Assembly (NCBI RefSeq): GCF_040546685.1 | Contig: NZ_JBEPOH010000001.1 | Coordinates: forward strand, 2,542,001 to 2,606,000 | Source of the DNA: Variovorax sp. OAS795 | GTDB taxonomy: Bacteria; Pseudomonadota; Gammaproteobacteria; Burkholderiales; Burkholderiaceae_C | Direction of reading: 5' to 3' | DNA length: 64,000 nucleotides | Shown: piece after piece, positions 34,438 to 43,925 of the stretch | How positions within the stretch are numbered: position 1 is the stretch's first letter | Layout: every line of letters starts with the position of its first letter | Program-made: the position numbers and the translations under genes | The notes under the pieces: generated by a model | Told to the model about the DNA's origin: nothing | The model's input: the letters and a program-made list of their open reading frames with translations, nothing else | Database searches by the model: none

Positions 34438-35343
34438 ATGAACCCTTCGAACCCCGACACATCCCGCCCCGCGATCGACGCCGAGGCGCTCGCGAAGCTC
34501 CAGGCCTGGCAAGGCCGCAGCGAAACGCTGGCCGACGACCTCACAGCGGCCCCGGTGCGGGCACTCTCCGCCACGCTCGACCGCGACGATCCGCTGCCCG
34601 TGCCCGGCACGCGGCTGCCCGAACTCTGGCACTGGCTCTACTTTCTCCCGCACCATCGCGAGTCCGAGATCGGCGAGGACGGGCATGCCAGGCGCGGCGG
34701 CTTCCTGCCGCCCGTGCCGCTGCCGCGCCGCATGTGGGCCGGCGGCCGGCTGGCATGGGAGGCGGGCAATCCGCTGCAGGTGGGCGACAAGGTGGAGCGC
34801 ACCTCGACCATCGCGTCCGTCACCCACAAGGCGGGGCGCAGCGGCGAGCTGGTGTTCGTGCTGGTGCGCCATGAAGTGCGCAATGAGCGCGGCCTGGCGC
34901 TGACCGAGGAGCACGACATCGTCTACCGCGCCGCCGCGGCGCCCGGCGAAAAGGCCCCGCCGCCCACGCCGGCACCCAAGGACGCGGCCTTCAGCCGCGA
35001 GATCGTGCCGGACGACGTGCTGCTGTTCCGCTATTCGGCGCTCACCTTCAATGGCCACCGCATCCACTACGACCGCCGCTACGTGACCGAGGTCGAGGGC
35101 TATCCGGGCCTCATCGTGCACGGGCCGCTGATCGCCACGCTGCTGGTCGACCTGCTGCGCCGCAATGCGCCCGGCGCACGGCTCGCGCGCTTCGAATTCC
35201 GCGCCGTTCGGCCGACCTTCGACACCGCGCCGTTCCGGCTGCACGGCAAGCCGGCCGATGGCAGCGACGGCAAGACCTTCAGCCTGTGGGGCGAAGACGC
35301 CGACGGCTGGCTCACGATGCAGGCGACGGCCGTGCTCGCATGA
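34438..35343 (+). CDS. MaoC-like CoA-ester hydratase (mesaconyl/itaconyl-CoA type)
   Basis: A 301-residue enzyme with two hot-dog domains. The second (from about 190) carries the hydratase-2 motif: RYSALTFNGHRIHYDRRYV (catalytic Asn/His and Asp-like). This layout matches FAS1-like dehydratases such as mesaconyl-C4-CoA hydratase and the itaconyl-CoA hydratase of itaconate degradation. It follows the Bug gene immediately and precedes a CaiB-type CoA transferase and a CitE-type lyase, which favours the itaconate or related C5-dicarboxylate pathway: acid to CoA ester to citramalyl-CoA. Confidence 0.8.
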   Translation: MNPSNPDTSRPAIDAEALAKLQAWQGRSETLADDLTAAPVRALSATLDRDDPLPVPGTRLPELWHWLYFLPHHRESEIGEDGHARRGGFLPPVPLPRRMWAGGRLAWEAGNPLQVGDKVERTSTIASVTHKAGRSGELVFVLVRHEVRNERGLALTEEHDIVYRAAAAPGEKAPPPTPAPKDAAFSREIVPDDVLLFRYSALTFNGHRIHYDRRYVTEVEGYPGLIVHGPLIATLLVDLLRRNAPGARLARFEFRAVRPTFDTAPFRLHGKPADGSDGKTFSLWGEDADGWLTMQATAVLA

Positions 35344-35363
35344 CAAGCAAGGAGAACAAGCCC

Positions 35364-36545
35364 ATGACAAGGCCCCTGGACGGGATCACCGTCGTCTCGC
35401 TCGAACACGCCATCGCGGCGCCGTTCTGCACCCGGCAGCTCGCCGACCTCGGCGCGCGCGTCATCAAGGTGGAACGCCCCGGCGCCGGCGACTTCGCACG
35501 CGCCTACGACGAACGCGTGGGCGGCGAGGCCTCGCACTTCGTCTGGGTGAACCGCTCCAAGGAAAGCCTCACGCTCGATCTCAAGCAGCCCGAAGCGCTC
35601 GCGGTGCTGCAGGAGCTGGTGGCCGAGGCCGACGTGCTGGTGCAGAACCTCGCGCCCGGCGCGGCCGCGCGCATGGGCCTGGGCGCCGAGGCGCTGCAGG
35701 CGAAGCATCCGCGGCTCATCGTCTGCGACATCTCGGGCTACGGCGAAGACGGGCCGTACCGCGACAAGAAGGCCTACGACCTGCTGATCCAGAGCGAGGC
35801 GGGTTTTCTCTCGGTCACTGGGACGCCGGAGGATCCGTGCAAGTCGGGCAATTCCATCGCCGACATCGCGGCGGGCATGTACGCGTACACCGGCATCCTG
35901 GCCGCGCTGCTGCAGCGCGGCAAGACGGGCAAGGGCTCGCACATCGACGTGTCGATGCTCGAGTCGCTGGCCGAGTGGATGGGCTACCCGATGTACTACG
36001 CCTACGACGGCGCACCGCCGCCGCCGCGCAGCGCCGCCTCGCACGCCACCATCTATCCCTACGGGCCGTTTCCCGCCGGAGACGGCGGCACGGTGATGCT
36101 GGGGCTGCAGAACGAGCGCGAGTGGCGCCTGTTCTGCGAGAAGGTGCTGCTGCAGCCGGCGCTTGCGTCGGACACGCGCTTCGACAGCAACGCACGGCGC
36201 AATGCGCACCGCGACGCATTGCGCGCCATCATCGTGGAGACCTTCGCCGCGCTCGGCGCCGTGCAGGTGCTCGAGCGGCTCGACGCCGCGCAGATTGCCA
36301 ATGCGCGCATGAACGACATGGCGGGGCTCTGGGCGCATCCGCAATTGCAGGCGCGCGAGCGCTGGCGGCAGGTGGGCTCGCCGGCGGGCAATATTCCGGC
36401 CTTGCTGCCGCCGGGGCGCCAGAGCGCCTTCGACTACCGCATGGACGCCGTGCCGGCCGTGGGCGAGCACAGCGACGCGATCCTGCGCGGCCTGGGGCGC
36501 AGCGACGCCGAGATTGCCGCGCTGCGCAAGGCGGGCGCGGTGTGA
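35364..36545 (+). CDS. CaiB/BaiF family CoA transferase
   Basis: A 393-residue class III CoA transferase. The N-terminal MTRPLDGITVVSLEHAIAAPFCTRQLADLGARVIKVE is classic, and DLLIQSEAGFLSVTG contains the region of the catalytic Asp. ATG 35340 overlaps the preceding stop and would add eight residues, but AAGGAG at 35348-35353 is at the right distance for ATG 35364, so I prefer it. In this cluster it would activate a dicarboxylate such as itaconate, mesaconate or citramalate by CoA transfer. Its GTGA overlap with the next gene shows tight coupling. Confidence 0.85.
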   Translation: MTRPLDGITVVSLEHAIAAPFCTRQLADLGARVIKVERPGAGDFARAYDERVGGEASHFVWVNRSKESLTLDLKQPEALAVLQELVAEADVLVQNLAPGAAARMGLGAEALQAKHPRLIVCDISGYGEDGPYRDKKAYDLLIQSEAGFLSVTGTPEDPCKSGNSIADIAAGMYAYTGILAALLQRGKTGKGSHIDVSMLESLAEWMGYPMYYAYDGAPPPPRSAASHATIYPYGPFPAGDGGTVMLGLQNEREWRLFCEKVLLQPALASDTRFDSNARRNAHRDALRAIIVETFAALGAVQVLERLDAAQIANARMNDMAGLWAHPQLQARERWRQVGSPAGNIPALLPPGRQSAFDYRMDAVPAVGEHSDAILRGLGRSDAEIAALRKAGAV

Positions 36546-37411
36546 GCGCGGCCACGCACGCCGCGCTCGCATTGGCGCGCACCTTTCTCTTCGTGCCCGC
36601 CGACCGCCCCGAGCGCCACGCGCGCGCACTGGCCAGTGGCGCGGGCGCCGTGATCGTCGACCTGGAAGATGCCGTGGCGCCCGATCGCAAGGCGGCGGCG
36701 CGCGCACAGCTGCGCGCGTCTTTCTCCGCATTGCCGGCCGGACAAAGGGAGCGGCTCCTGGTGCGCATCAATGCGACCGGCACCGCATGGCACGAGGGCG
36801 ACTGCGCGCTGGCAGGCGAGCTCGTGGCCGAGGGACTCGCCGCCGGCGTGATGCTGCCCAAGGCCGAGCAGGCCGACGACCTGCATCGGCTCGCGGTGGC
36901 CCTCGGGCCCGCGGGCGCGCTCGTGCCGCTGGTCGAATCGGGCGCGGGCCTGGAGGCCGTGGCCCAACTCGCCGCAGCCCCCCGGGTGCTGCGGCTCGCG
37001 TTCGGCAACCTCGACTTCCAGGCCGACCTGGGGTTGGCCTGCGATGCCGGCGAGGCCGAGCTGGTGCCGGTGCGGCTGGCGCTGGTGCTGGCCTCGCGCC
37101 GCGCGGGGCTTGCGGCTCCCATCGACGGCGTCACGCCCGACTGGCGTGATGCCGGGCGGCTTGCGGCCGATGCCGCGCGCGCACGCCGTGGCGGCTTCGG
37201 CGCCAAGCTCTGCATCCACCCCGACCAGGTGGCGCCGGTGCACGCGGCACTGGGCCCGGGCAGCGACGAACTGGCCTGGGCGCGCCGCGTGCTCGATGCG
37301 ACCCGCGCCGCCGGCGGCGGCGTGGCGAGCCTCGACGGACGCATGGTCGACGCACCCGTCGTGCGGCTGGCCGAGCGCCTGCTCGCACTCGCTGCACAAA
37401 CGGCGCCCTGA
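36542..37411 (+). CDS. HpcH/HpaI (CitE-like) CoA-ester lyase, probably citramalyl-CoA lyase
   Basis: A 289-residue enzyme of the CitE family. It has LFVPADRPERHARAL (substrate CoA arm), VIVDLEDAV (metal Asp/Glu), LVRINATGT and GKAEQ-like LPKAEQADD, and the closing GFGAKLCIHPDQVAPV. It splits CoA esters of C4-C5 hydroxy acids, for example citramalyl-CoA into acetyl-CoA and pyruvate. The start GTG 36542 overlaps the CoA transferase stop (GTGA). Its products would feed the neighbouring PHB pathway. Confidence 0.85.
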   Translation: MSAATHAALALARTFLFVPADRPERHARALASGAGAVIVDLEDAVAPDRKAAARAQLRASFSALPAGQRERLLVRINATGTAWHEGDCALAGELVAEGLAAGVMLPKAEQADDLHRLAVALGPAGALVPLVESGAGLEAVAQLAAAPRVLRLAFGNLDFQADLGLACDAGEAELVPVRLALVLASRRAGLAAPIDGVTPDWRDAGRLAADAARARRGGFGAKLCIHPDQVAPVHAALGPGSDELAWARRVLDATRAAGGGVASLDGRMVDAPVVRLAERLLALAAQTAP

Positions 37412-37458
37412 CGGGTGCCGCGGATTTCCACACGAAGACGACACACGAGACAAACGAG

Positions 37459-38463
37459 ATGACATCGACAAGGAACCGGACCTCGCGCGCCATGCTCGCG
37501 GCCACCCTGGGCGCCTGCCTGCTCGGCGGGCAGGCGCCTGCGGCGGCACAGGCCCCCTGGCCCGAAAAGCCCATCACCATGGTCGTGCCGTATTCGGCCG
37601 GCGGACCCACGGACGTGGTCGCGCGCATGCTCGCGATTCCCATGGGCAAGTCGCTCGGGCAGACCGTGATCGTCGAGAACACCGTGGGCGCGGGCGGCAC
37701 CATTGCACCCGGACGCGTGGCCAAGGCGGCGCCCAACGGCTACACCATCCTCATCCACCACATGGGCATGGCCACCGCGCCCGCGCTCTACAAGAAGCTC
37801 GGCTACGACCCGCTGAAAGACTTCGAATACGTCGGGCAGGTGATGGATGTGCCCATGACACTGCTCTCGCGCAAGGACTTTCCGGCCAACAACTTCCAGG
37901 AGCTGCTGGCCTACGTCAAGATCCACAAGGACAAGGTCACGCTCGCGAACGCCGGCGTCGGCGCCGTGTCGCAGCTCTGCGGCATGCTCTTTGCGCACCA
38001 GATCGGTGTGCAGCTCACCACCGTGCCCTACAAGGGCGCCGGTCCCGCGCTCAACGACCTCATGGGCGGGCAGGTCGACCTGCTGTGCGACCAGACCACC
38101 CAGACCGCGCCGGTCATCAAGGACGGCAATCGGGTCAAGGTGTTCGGCGTGACCACGCCCCGCCGGCTGTCCAGCATGCCCAACATCCCCACGCTCGACG
38201 AGCAGGGGCTGAAGGGCTTCGACGTGAAGGTGTGGCACGGCATCTATGCGCCCAAGGGCACCCCGCCCGCGGTGATGGATAAGCTCAACGCCGCCTTGCG
38301 CGCCGCGCTGCAGGACGACATGGTGAAGCAGCGCTTCGCCGAACTCAGCACCGAGGCCGTGCCGATGGACAAGGTGACGCCCGAGGCGCTGCGCAGGCAC
38401 CTGGTGGCGGAGACCGAGAAGTGGGGGAAGGTGATCCGCGCGGCCGGGGTGCAGGCCGACTAG
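37459..38463 (+). CDS. Second Bug-type binding protein of the catabolic cluster
   Basis: A 334-residue periplasmic binding protein with a signal peptide (cut after AAAQ, about 31). Landmarks are WPEKPITMVVPYSAGGPTDVVAR, NTVGAGGTIAPGR, DGYT-like NGYTILI and PYKGAGPALNDLMGGQ. It is distinct from the first Bug protein at 33445, so the cluster can recognise two ligands or two forms of one acid. The gene is 47 bases after the lyase. It converges with a cinA-like gene with a 4-base overlap at the stops. Confidence 0.9.
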   Translation: MTSTRNRTSRAMLAATLGACLLGGQAPAAAQAPWPEKPITMVVPYSAGGPTDVVARMLAIPMGKSLGQTVIVENTVGAGGTIAPGRVAKAAPNGYTILIHHMGMATAPALYKKLGYDPLKDFEYVGQVMDVPMTLLSRKDFPANNFQELLAYVKIHKDKVTLANAGVGAVSQLCGMLFAHQIGVQLTTVPYKGAGPALNDLMGGQVDLLCDQTTQTAPVIKDGNRVKVFGVTTPRRLSSMPNIPTLDEQGLKGFDVKVWHGIYAPKGTPPAVMDKLNAALRAALQDDMVKQRFAELSTEAVPMDKVTPEALRRHLVAETEKWGKVIRAAGVQAD

Positions 38464-39008
38464 GCCGCGGGGGATTGCGCCTGCAGCGTCTCTTCGAAGA
38501 GCCGCAGCAACTGCCGGGCGAACACATCCATGTTCGACACGCGGTCCGGATCGCCGGTCTCGAAGGTCCGGCTTGCCACGACCGCACCGTGGATGGCCAC
38601 GCACACATGGCCCGGCGCATCGCCGTACGGACTGCCCGAGGGCCCGGCCGCGCCGCTCTCGGCAATGCCCCATGTCGCGCGGTGGCTCTCGCGGATCTTG
38701 CCTGCAATGAACCTCGCATAGGGCTCGGTCTCCGAGCGCATGCCGTCGGCCATGTCCTCCGGCACCAGCCCCAGCAGCGCCTTGGCGGCGCGGCGCGAGT
38801 AGACCACCGCGCCACCGAGGAAGAACGCCGAGGCGCCCGGTATCGCGAGCAGCGCGGCCGACACCAGGCCGCCGGCCGACGATTCGGCCACGGCCACGGT
38901 CTGGTGCCGCTCGCGCAGCGTGGCGCCGATGCGGGCGGCGAGAACCGGAAGCGGCTCGAGGCCGGTAGCGGCGGCAGGCCCCGAAAGGCCGGACATCTCC
39001 AGAGTCAT
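38460..39008 (-). CDS. CinA-family C-terminal domain protein
   Basis: A 182-residue single-domain CinA protein (nicotinamide-nucleotide amidase type). It has the characteristic VAVAESSAGGLVSAALLAIPGAS near the N-terminus, GGAVVYSRRAAKALL and TWGIAESGAAGPSGSPYGD. Members deamidate NMN for NAD recycling; the activity of this copy is not proven. It lies on the strand opposite to its neighbours, with a 4-base stop overlap to the Bug gene. Confidence 0.85.
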   Translation of the reverse strand: MTLEMSGLSGPAAATGLEPLPVLAARIGATLRERHQTVAVAESSAGGLVSAALLAIPGASAFFLGGAVVYSRRAAKALLGLVPEDMADGMRSETEPYARFIAGKIRESHRATWGIAESGAAGPSGSPYGDAPGHVCVAIHGAVVASRTFETGDPDRVSNMDVFARQLLRLFEETLQAQSPAA

Positions 39009-39199
39009 ACTTTCGAACTCCTCGAAGGCGCAGGAATGCGCAAGTAGGTACAGAGTCGCGCATATGGTTGCACATCTGCGCCGAATGACAGCTGCTTGCA
39101 AGCTTGGCTCAGTGTTTTCCTCAGAGTTGGGTGGCTTGAAACTCGCTAGAGTGAAGGCGGCCGTTCAGGCTTTTGCGTCGCACACATCAAGGAATATTT

Positions 39200-39937
39200 A
39201 TGAGCAAGAAAGTTGCATATGTCACCGGAGGCATGGGTGGCATCGGAACTGCCATCTGCCAACGCCTGCACAGGGACGGCTTTACCGTCATCGCGGGCTG
39301 CGGTCCGACGCGCGACCATGCCAAATGGCTGGCCGAGCAGAAGGCCGAGGGCTTCGAGTTCCACGCGTCGGTCGGCAATGTCGGCGACTGGCAATCCACC
39401 GTCGAGGCGTTCTCTGCCGCCAAGGCAGCGCACGGCCCCATCGACGTGCTGGTCAACAACGCCGGCATCACGCGGGACCGCATGTTCCTCAAGATGACCC
39501 CCGAGGACTGGAGCGCGGTGATCGAGACCAACCTCAACAGCATGTTCAACGTCACCAAGCAGGTGGTGGGCGACATGGTCGAGAAGGGCTGGGGCCGCAT
39601 CATCAACATCAGCTCGGTCAACGGCGCCAAGGGCCAGGCGGGCCAGACCAACTACTCGGCCGCCAAGGCCGGCATGCACGGCTTCACGATGGCGTTGGCG
39701 CAAGAACTGGCGAACAAGGGCGTCACGGTCAACACGGTGAGCCCGGGCTATATCGGCACCGACATGGTGAAAGCCATCCGCCAGGAAGTGCTCGACAAGA
39801 TCATCGCCACCATCCCGGTCAAGCGCCTGGGCGAGCCGAGCGAAATCGCCTCCATCATCTCGTGGCTCGCCACGGACGAGGGCGGCTACAGCACGGGGGC
39901 CGATTTCTCGGTCAACGGCGGCCTCCACATGCACTGA
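39200..39937 (+). CDS. phaB: Acetoacetyl-CoA reductase
   Basis: A 245-residue SDR. The cofactor loop is VTGGMGGIGTAIC (about 8-20). The NNAGITRD and SSVNGAKGQAGQTNYSAAKAG stretches contain the Ser-Tyr-Lys triad, and VNTVSPGYIGTDMV is typical of PhaB. It reduces acetoacetyl-CoA to (R)-3-hydroxybutyryl-CoA, with NADPH as usual. It lies 7 kb downstream of phaA instead of next to it. AAGGAA precedes the ATG, and a strong terminator follows. Confidence 0.9.
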   Translation: MSKKVAYVTGGMGGIGTAICQRLHRDGFTVIAGCGPTRDHAKWLAEQKAEGFEFHASVGNVGDWQSTVEAFSAAKAAHGPIDVLVNNAGITRDRMFLKMTPEDWSAVIETNLNSMFNVTKQVVGDMVEKGWGRIINISSVNGAKGQAGQTNYSAAKAGMHGFTMALAQELANKGVTVNTVSPGYIGTDMVKAIRQEVLDKIIATIPVKRLGEPSEIASIISWLATDEGGYSTGADFSVNGGLHMH

Positions 39938-39964
39938 CCGCGCTGACTGGAACCTGATCGAAAG

Positions 39965-39985
39965 ACCCGCTCCGGCGGGTTTTTT
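39965..39985 (+). terminator. Rho-independent terminator after phaB
   Basis: ACCCGC and GCGGGT form a six-base stem around a short TCCG loop, directly followed by a run of T. It ends the phaB transcript 28 bases after the stop and separates it from dctA. Confidence 0.8.
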
Positions 39986-40064
39986 CATTGGAGGAATGTG
40001 GCTTCCACGATTGGAAAACGGCTGAAACGGGCCTACAGTTTCCAACTCTTCCGGAGGCAAGCAA

Positions 40065-41408
40065 ATGGCAGACACAACAACCACACCGCCCAGAAAACTC
40101 CCCCTCTACCGTTCGCTCTACGTGCAGGTGATCACCGCGGTGGTCATCGGCGTGCTGCTCGGCCACTTCTACCCCGACATCGGCGCCGCGATGAAACCGC
40201 TGGGCGACGGCTTCATCAAGCTGATCAAGATGATCATCGCGCCGATCATCTTCTGCACGGTGGTGGTGGGCATCGCGGGCATGGAGGACATGAAGAAGGT
40301 CGGCAAGACCGGCGGGCTCGCGCTCCTGTACTTCGAGATCGTGAGCAGTGTCGCGCTCGTGGTGGGGCTGTTGCTGGTCAACCTCCTGCAGCCCGGCGCG
40401 GGCATGAACATCGACCCCGCGACGCTCGACACCAAGGCCATCGCCTCGTACACCGGCCCCGGCAAGATGACCGGCACGGTGGACTTCCTGCTCAACGTCA
40501 TCCCCAACACCGTGGTCGATGCCTTCGCCAAGGGCGAGATCCTGCAGGTGCTGCTGATCGCGGTGCTGTTCGGCTTTGCGCTGCACCGCTTCGGCGGGCG
40601 CGGCACCTTGGTGTTCGACGTGATCGAGAAGGGCTCGCACGTGCTCTTCGTGATCGTCGGCTACATCATGAAGCTCGCGCCCATCGGCGCCTTCGGCGCC
40701 ATGGCGTTCACCATCGGCAAGTACGGCCTGGGCAGCCTGTTCTCGCTCGGCAAGCTGATGGGCACGTTCTATCTCACCTGCCTGCTGTTCATCTTCGTGG
40801 TGCTGGGGGGCATCGCGCGCTTCCACGGCTTCAGCATCTGGAAGTTCATCAAGTACATCAAGGAAGAGCTGCTGATCGTGCTGGGCACCTCGTCGAGCGA
40901 ATCGGTGCTGCCGCGCATGATGGAGAAGATGGAGAACCTGGGCGCGAACAAGGCCTGCGTGGGGCTCGTCATTCCCACCGGCTACTCGTTCAACCTGGAC
41001 GGCACCTCCATCTACCTGACGATGGCGGCGGTGTTCATCGCGCAGGCCACCAACACGCCGATGACGCTGATGCAGGAGATCACGCTCCTGGCCGTGCTGC
41101 TGCTCACCTCGAAGGGCGCGGCCGGCGTCACGGGCAGCGGCTTCATCGTGCTGGCGGCCACGCTGTCGGCGGTGGGGCACGTGCCGGTGGCCGGCCTCGC
41201 GCTCATCCTGGGCATCGACCGCTTCATGTCCGAGGCCCGTGCGCTGACCAATCTGATCGGCAACGGCGTGGCGACCATCGTGGTGGCCAAGTGGACCAAC
41301 GAACTCGACACCGCAAGGCTGCAGGCCGGGCTCAACAACGAGAACTGGGTCGAGTCCCAGGAGCCCGAGGTGCTCGAGGGCGCACGCGTCAGCAAGATGG
41401 CCGATTGA
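40065..41408 (+). CDS. dctA: C4-dicarboxylate:cation symporter DctA
   Basis: A 447-residue inner-membrane DAACS transporter with about eight helices plus two re-entrant loops. Signature regions are [20 protein letters not shown], the serine-rich hairpin [17 protein letters not shown], and [20 protein letters not shown] with the TNLIGNG motif near the C-terminus. It takes up succinate, fumarate, malate or aspartate with protons. It is a single gene between the phaB terminator and the Kef-type gene. No DctBD sensor is nearby. Confidence 0.9.
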   Translation: MADTTTTPPRKLPLYRSLYVQVITAVVIGVLLGHFYPDIGAAMKPLGDGFIKLIKMIIAPIIFCTVVVGIAGMEDMKKVGKTGGLALLYFEIVSSVALVVGLLLVNLLQPGAGMNIDPATLDTKAIASYTGPGKMTGTVDFLLNVIPNTVVDAFAKGEILQVLLIAVLFGFALHRFGGRGTLVFDVIEKGSHVLFVIVGYIMKLAPIGAFGAMAFTIGKYGLGSLFSLGKLMGTFYLTCLLFIFVVLGGIARFHGFSIWKFIKYIKEELLIVLGTSSSESVLPRMMEKMENLGANKACVGLVIPTGYSFNLDGTSIYLTMAAVFIAQATNTPMTLMQEITLLAVLLLTSKGAAGVTGSGFIVLAATLSAVGHVPVAGLALILGIDRFMSEARALTNLIGNGVATIVVAKWTNELDTARLQAGLNNENWVESQEPEVLEGARVSKMAD

Positions 41409-41490
41409 CGAGGCTCCCGACGGCCTGATGATGACCCGCTGATGGCCGTGTGAAGTCGAGGGAAAGGCATCGTTCCTGCAAAATGGGACG

Positions 41491-43194
41491 ATGCCCCACA
41501 GCGTTTCCCTGATCAACACCATCGCCGCCGGCTTGGGGCTGGCGCTTGTCTTCGGCTTCCTGGCGGTGCGGCTGCGCTTGCCGGCCCTGGTGGGCTACCT
41601 GCTCGCGGGCGTGATCATCGGCCCGTTCACGCCGGGCTTCGTGGCCGATGCGGGCATTGCCTCGCAGCTGGCCGAGATCGGCGTGATGCTGCTGATGTTC
41701 GGCGTGGGCCTGCACTTTTCGCTCGACGACCTGCTCGCGGTGCGAAAGATCGCCTTGCCCGGCGCGCTGGCGCAGATTGCCGTGGCCACGCTGCTGGGCG
41801 GCGCGCTGGCGCTCTGGTGGGACTGGCAGTGGGGCGAGGCGCTGGTCTTCGGCCTCGCGCTGTCGGTGGCGAGCACGGTGGTGCTGCTGCGGGCGCTCGA
41901 GCACCTCGGCATTCTCGATTCGTTCACCGGCCGCATCGCCGTGGGCTGGCTGGTGGTGGAGGACCTGGCCATGGTGCTGGTGCTGGTGCTGCTGCCGCCG
42001 CTCGCGGGCGCCATGGGTGGCCATGCAGGCAATCCGGCGGGCGGCCCGCCCGATCCACTCTGGCAGACGCTCGGGCTCACGCTCCTGCAGGTGGGCGGCT
42101 TCGTGGCGCTCATGCTGGTGGTCGGAAGGCGCGCCTTTCCGTGGATCCTCTGGCAGGTCACGCGCACCGGCTCGCGCGAACTGTTCACGCTGTGCGTGAT
42201 CGCGGCCGCCGTGAGCATCGCCTTCGCATCGGCGGCGCTGTTCGGCGTGTCGTTTGCGCTTGGCGCCTTCTTTGCGGGCATGGTGATGCGCGAGTCGGAG
42301 TTCAGCCACCGTGCGGCGGAAGAGTCGCTGCCGCTGCGCGATGCCTTCGCGGTGCTGTTCTTCGTCTCTGTGGGCATGCTCTTCGATCCCTCGGTGCTCG
42401 TCGACCGGCCGCTGCAGGTGCTGGCCGTGGTGGGCGTGATCGTGCTGGGCAAGTCGCTGGCCGCCTGCGCGCTGGTGCTCGCGTTCCGCTATCCGCTGCG
42501 CACCGCGCTCACCGTGAGCGCGAGCCTCGCGCAGATCGGGGAGTTCTCGTTCATCCTGGCGGGGCTGGGCGTGTCGCTCGGCGTGCTGCCGGTCGAAGGG
42601 CAGAGCCTCATTTTGGCCGGCGCGCTGATCTCCATCGCCACCAATCCCTTGTGGTTCAGCCTGATCGCGCCGCTGCAGAAATGGCTGCATGCGCGTTTTC
42701 CCATCGCGCGGGGGCTCGAGTCGCGCGACCATCCGCTGGCCGAATTGCCGATCACCACCGAAGCCCGCTTTCTCTCCCGGCAGGTCGTGCTGGTGGGCTA
42801 CGGCCGCGTCGGGCGGCGCATTGCGGCCGAGCTCGAGGCCAATGACGTTCCCTATGTGGTGGCCGAGCAGAACCGCGAACTGGTCGAGAAGCTGCGCGAG
42901 GCCGGCGTTGCGGCCGTGTGGGGCGATGCGGCCGACGCGGAGGTGCTGATCCAGGCGCACATCGCGCGGGCACGCGTGCTGGTGGTCGCGACGCCGGATG
43001 CCATCCACGTGCGCCAGATGATGGAGATTGCGCGCACGCTCAATCCAGCCATCGAAACCGTGATCCGCAGCCACAACGAGGACGAGGCGCGGCTGTTGAC
43101 CCAGGAGACCACTGCCACGGTCTTCCTCGGGGAACAGGAGCTGGCGCAGGCCATGGCCCGCGACGTGGTGCGCCGGGCGGCCGCGGTGGCGTGA
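41491..43194 (+). CDS. ybaL: Kef/YbaL-type cation:proton antiporter with RCK domain
   Basis: A 567-residue CPA2 transporter. About 12 membrane helices fill residues 1-390 (with PALVGYLLAGVIIGP and LMLFGVGLHFSLDDL-like text), followed by a cytosolic TrkA-N nucleotide-binding domain starting at VVLVGYGRVGRRIAAEL (about 430). It matches YbaL or KefB/C-like potassium efflux antiporters; the TrkA-C domain is absent. Function in K+ or pH homeostasis is inferred from the family. It is a single gene. Confidence 0.8.
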   Translation: MPHSVSLINTIAAGLGLALVFGFLAVRLRLPALVGYLLAGVIIGPFTPGFVADAGIASQLAEIGVMLLMFGVGLHFSLDDLLAVRKIALPGALAQIAVATLLGGALALWWDWQWGEALVFGLALSVASTVVLLRALEHLGILDSFTGRIAVGWLVVEDLAMVLVLVLLPPLAGAMGGHAGNPAGGPPDPLWQTLGLTLLQVGGFVALMLVVGRRAFPWILWQVTRTGSRELFTLCVIAAAVSIAFASAALFGVSFALGAFFAGMVMRESEFSHRAAEESLPLRDAFAVLFFVSVGMLFDPSVLVDRPLQVLAVVGVIVLGKSLAACALVLAFRYPLRTALTVSASLAQIGEFSFILAGLGVSLGVLPVEGQSLILAGALISIATNPLWFSLIAPLQKWLHARFPIARGLESRDHPLAELPITTEARFLSRQVVLVGYGRVGRRIAAELEANDVPYVVAEQNRELVEKLREAGVAAVWGDAADAEVLIQAHIARARVLVVATPDAIHVRQMMEIARTLNPAIETVIRSHNEDEARLLTQETTATVFLGEQELAQAMARDVVRRAAAVA

Positions 43195-43212
43195 TGCGCG
43201 GGAGCGAGCGGT

Positions 43213-43617
43213 TCAGAGGTCTTCGATGACGAGCGTGCGGTAGCGCTGCGCGATGGAATACGGGACGGTGCGCACCAGTTCCATCACGCGGTTCGCCTCG
43301 TCCTCGTTTTTGGTCTTGACCAGCAGGGCAGTGTGCCCTTCGCGCGCGAGCTTGGTGTAGGCGCGCACCGTGGCGGCATCGGTGCCGGCGGAGGGCAGGG
43401 GATCGTCCGATTCGGTCACGGTGGGCGTGATCTCGGCCAGCAAGGTGGCCGGCGGGATCAGGTAGATCTCGTCGCCGCTCACGCCTTTTTCGATCAGTTT
43501 GTGGCCGATGCGGTTGGCATCCTCCGCGCTCGGAAACATCACGATCGAGTAGCCCGACGGATAGAAGGCGCCGCCGATCGTGGCCCGCATCCGGGGCTCC
43601 AGGTAGAAGTTCTTCAT
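43213..43617 (-). CDS. Hypothetical cytosolic protein
   Basis: A 134-residue protein starting at ATG 43617, with an AGGAGG-type site upstream (in GCAGGAGGCAGCAC). It has an alternating strand/helix look, with SIVMFPSAEDANRIGHKLIE and HTALLVKTKNEDEANRVMELVR as two similar helix-strand units, possibly an internal duplication. No family recognised. It converges with the antiporter gene and is divergent from the hom leader region. Confidence 0.6.
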   Translation of the reverse strand: MKNFYLEPRMRATIGGAFYPSGYSIVMFPSAEDANRIGHKLIEKGVSGDEIYLIPPATLLAEITPTVTESDDPLPSAGTDAATVRAYTKLAREGHTALLVKTKNEDEANRVMELVRTVPYSIAQRYRTLVIEDL

Positions 43618-43780
43618 GTGCTGCCTCCTGCGTGATGCCGGTTGATTCAGTTCTTCGTTACGCGCCACACGCTAGGCCTGGCGCTGAGGCGCGGCTGTAG
43701 GCCCGCTCCCCGAATTTCCGCAGGCTGGGCGCGAAAATCTTCGGCGCCGGCGCGGCGGGCTCTTGTACACTCCCACCTTC

Positions 43781-43918
43781 ATGCCGAGCCATCACTTCGT
43801 CCCCACCGCCGTCTGCGCAGCCTCCGTGGCGCGCATCGGGTCGCCTGCCTTTGCGCTGGCGAACGGGTCGCGGGTTGCTGCTCGAATGATTACCACCATT
43901 ACCACCGCGGCCCCCTGA
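43781..43918 (+). CDS. Leader peptide with Ile-Thr-Thr-Ile-Thr-Thr, hom attenuation
   Basis: A 45-codon frame ends with ATG ATT ACC ACC ATT ACC ACC GCG GCC CCC TGA, so the last ten codons read MITTITTAAP. Four Thr and two Ile codons stand consecutively about 60 bases before a terminator and about 110 bases before hom, just as in thr-type attenuation leaders. ATG 43781 (a TACACT -10-like box at 43766-43771 makes it nearly leaderless) or the internal ATG 43886 can start it. The Thr/Ile bias and the position before a threonine-pathway gene make chance unlikely. Confidence 0.75.
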   Translation: MPSHHFVPTAVCAASVARIGSPAFALANGSRVAARMITTITTAAP

Positions 43919-43925
43919 GCACGCG

